Positions 63,801-64,000 of a DNA stretch of 64,000 nt are shown in pieces (the stretch's first letter is position 1; the number at the start of each line of letters is the position of its first letter). The notes below the pieces were generated by a model, which searched no databases, was not told where the DNA came from, and saw nothing but the letters and a program-made list of their open reading frames with translations. The stretch lies in NCBI RefSeq assembly GCF_034180645.1, contig NZ_JAXFNY010000011.1, positions 77,232 to 141,231 on the forward strand. Reading direction: 5' to 3'. The translations under genes and the position numbers were made by a program. This stretch comes from Mobiluncus sp034180645 (lineage in GTDB: Bacteria; Actinomycetota; Actinomycetes; Actinomycetales; Actinomycetaceae).

Positions 63801-63837
63801 TTGGTGGGTTTCTCTAGTTGGGTGGGTGTTTAAACGG

Positions 63838-63867
63838 GTTTCGCCCCCCAGGGGTGGGAGGCGAAAC
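63838..63867. terminator. Terminator between the lipoprotein gene and the rRNA operon
   Basis: A stem, gtttcgcc/ggcgaaac, with a C/G-rich interior lies between the converging lipoprotein gene and 5S rRNA. On the plus strand it runs into gttttg. It probably serves both. Confidence 0.65.
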
Positions 63868-63880
63868 GTTTTGAAGTGTT

Positions 63881-64000
63881 AGTGCGGCGGTTTCCTACTC
63901 TCCCACACACCGGCGTGTGCAGTACCATCGGCGCGGGCAGGCTTAGCTTCCGGGTTCGGGATGGGACCGGGCGTTTCCCTGCTGCTATGACCGCCGCCAC
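63881..64000 (-). rRNA. 5S ribosomal RNA (5' end at or just beyond window edge)
   Basis: On the minus strand the sequence starts GTGGCGGCGGTCATAGC and continues with the conserved GGAAACGCCCGGTCCCATCC, CCGAACCCGGAAGCTAAGCC and GGGAGAGTAGG segments. It ends ACCGCCGCAC, which pairs with the 5' end as helix I. The length of 120 nt is normal. The 23S and 16S genes should lie beyond the window. Confidence 0.95.

Overview
The window looks like the chromosome of a moderately GC-rich actinobacterium. Three things support this: the order ftsZ-sepF-yggT-divIVA (wag31)-lspA-rluA-type synthase, a SUF-only iron-sulfur operon headed by sufR, and a tlyA-nadK-recN-steA-steB block laid out as around Rv1692-Rv1698 of Mycobacterium tuberculosis. 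A complete arginine deiminase pathway and the modest GC content suggest the Actinomycetaceae, perhaps Mobiluncus. The genus is inference from gene content only.

Layout. 1-3.6 kb: 5' part of dnaE (minus strand), followed by a probably broken cell-wall-binding-repeat gene. 5.4-5.9 kb: a ParDE-type toxin-antitoxin pair. 6.0-8.5 kb: an MMPL exporter flanked by two near-identical terminators. 8.6-13.5 kb: pseudouridine synthase, lspA, divIVA, yggT, sepF and ftsZ, all minus strand. 13.7-16.0 kb: a polar amino-acid ABC importer on the plus strand, occupying the place where ftsQ/murC normally sit. 16.1-22.2 kb: four large helical-repeat proteins forming two paralogous pairs, with no recognised function. 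22.3-23.8 kb: a small, visibly AT-richer island with a membrane protein, a lipoprotein and a frameshifted secreted protein. 23.9-29.3 kb: pspA, an ABC-F protein, a lipoprotein, an old-yellow-enzyme homologue and a Phd/VapC-type toxin-antitoxin pair.

29.4-36.3 kb is the SUF operon (sufR-B-D-Rieske-C-S-U-T in transcription order). 36.5-49.5 kb is one long, tightly overlapping minus-strand operon of twelve genes: a TPR-HAD fusion, a small protein, tlyA, a small Cys-rich protein, nadK, recN, steA, steB, a short MraY-like protein, murJ, a glycosyltransferase and a NUDIX hydrolase. It mixes rRNA modification, NADP supply, DNA repair and envelope growth. 49.6-52.0 kb carries RNase HI, an unknown membrane-associated protein and an acetyl-xylan-esterase-like hydrolase.

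52.3-59.8 kb is the arginine module: arcD (arginine/ornithine exchange), arcA, arcB and arcC turn arginine into ornithine, CO2, ammonia and ATP. A tRNA-Arg, an M20 amidohydrolase and argR lie just upstream. 59.9-63.8 kb is a MacA/MacB-like tripartite exporter (permease, ATPase, HlyD-like adaptor with a peptidoglycan-binding domain), divergent from a small secreted protein and a lipoprotein. This looks like an export/immunity locus for a bacteriocin-like product. The window ends in a minus-strand 5S rRNA, the 3' end of an rRNA operon.

The strongest candidates for something undescribed are the four-protein repeat cluster (16-22 kb), the secreted protein/lipoprotein/exporter locus (60-64 kb), and the RGG-TPR-HAD fusion (47-49.5 kb).
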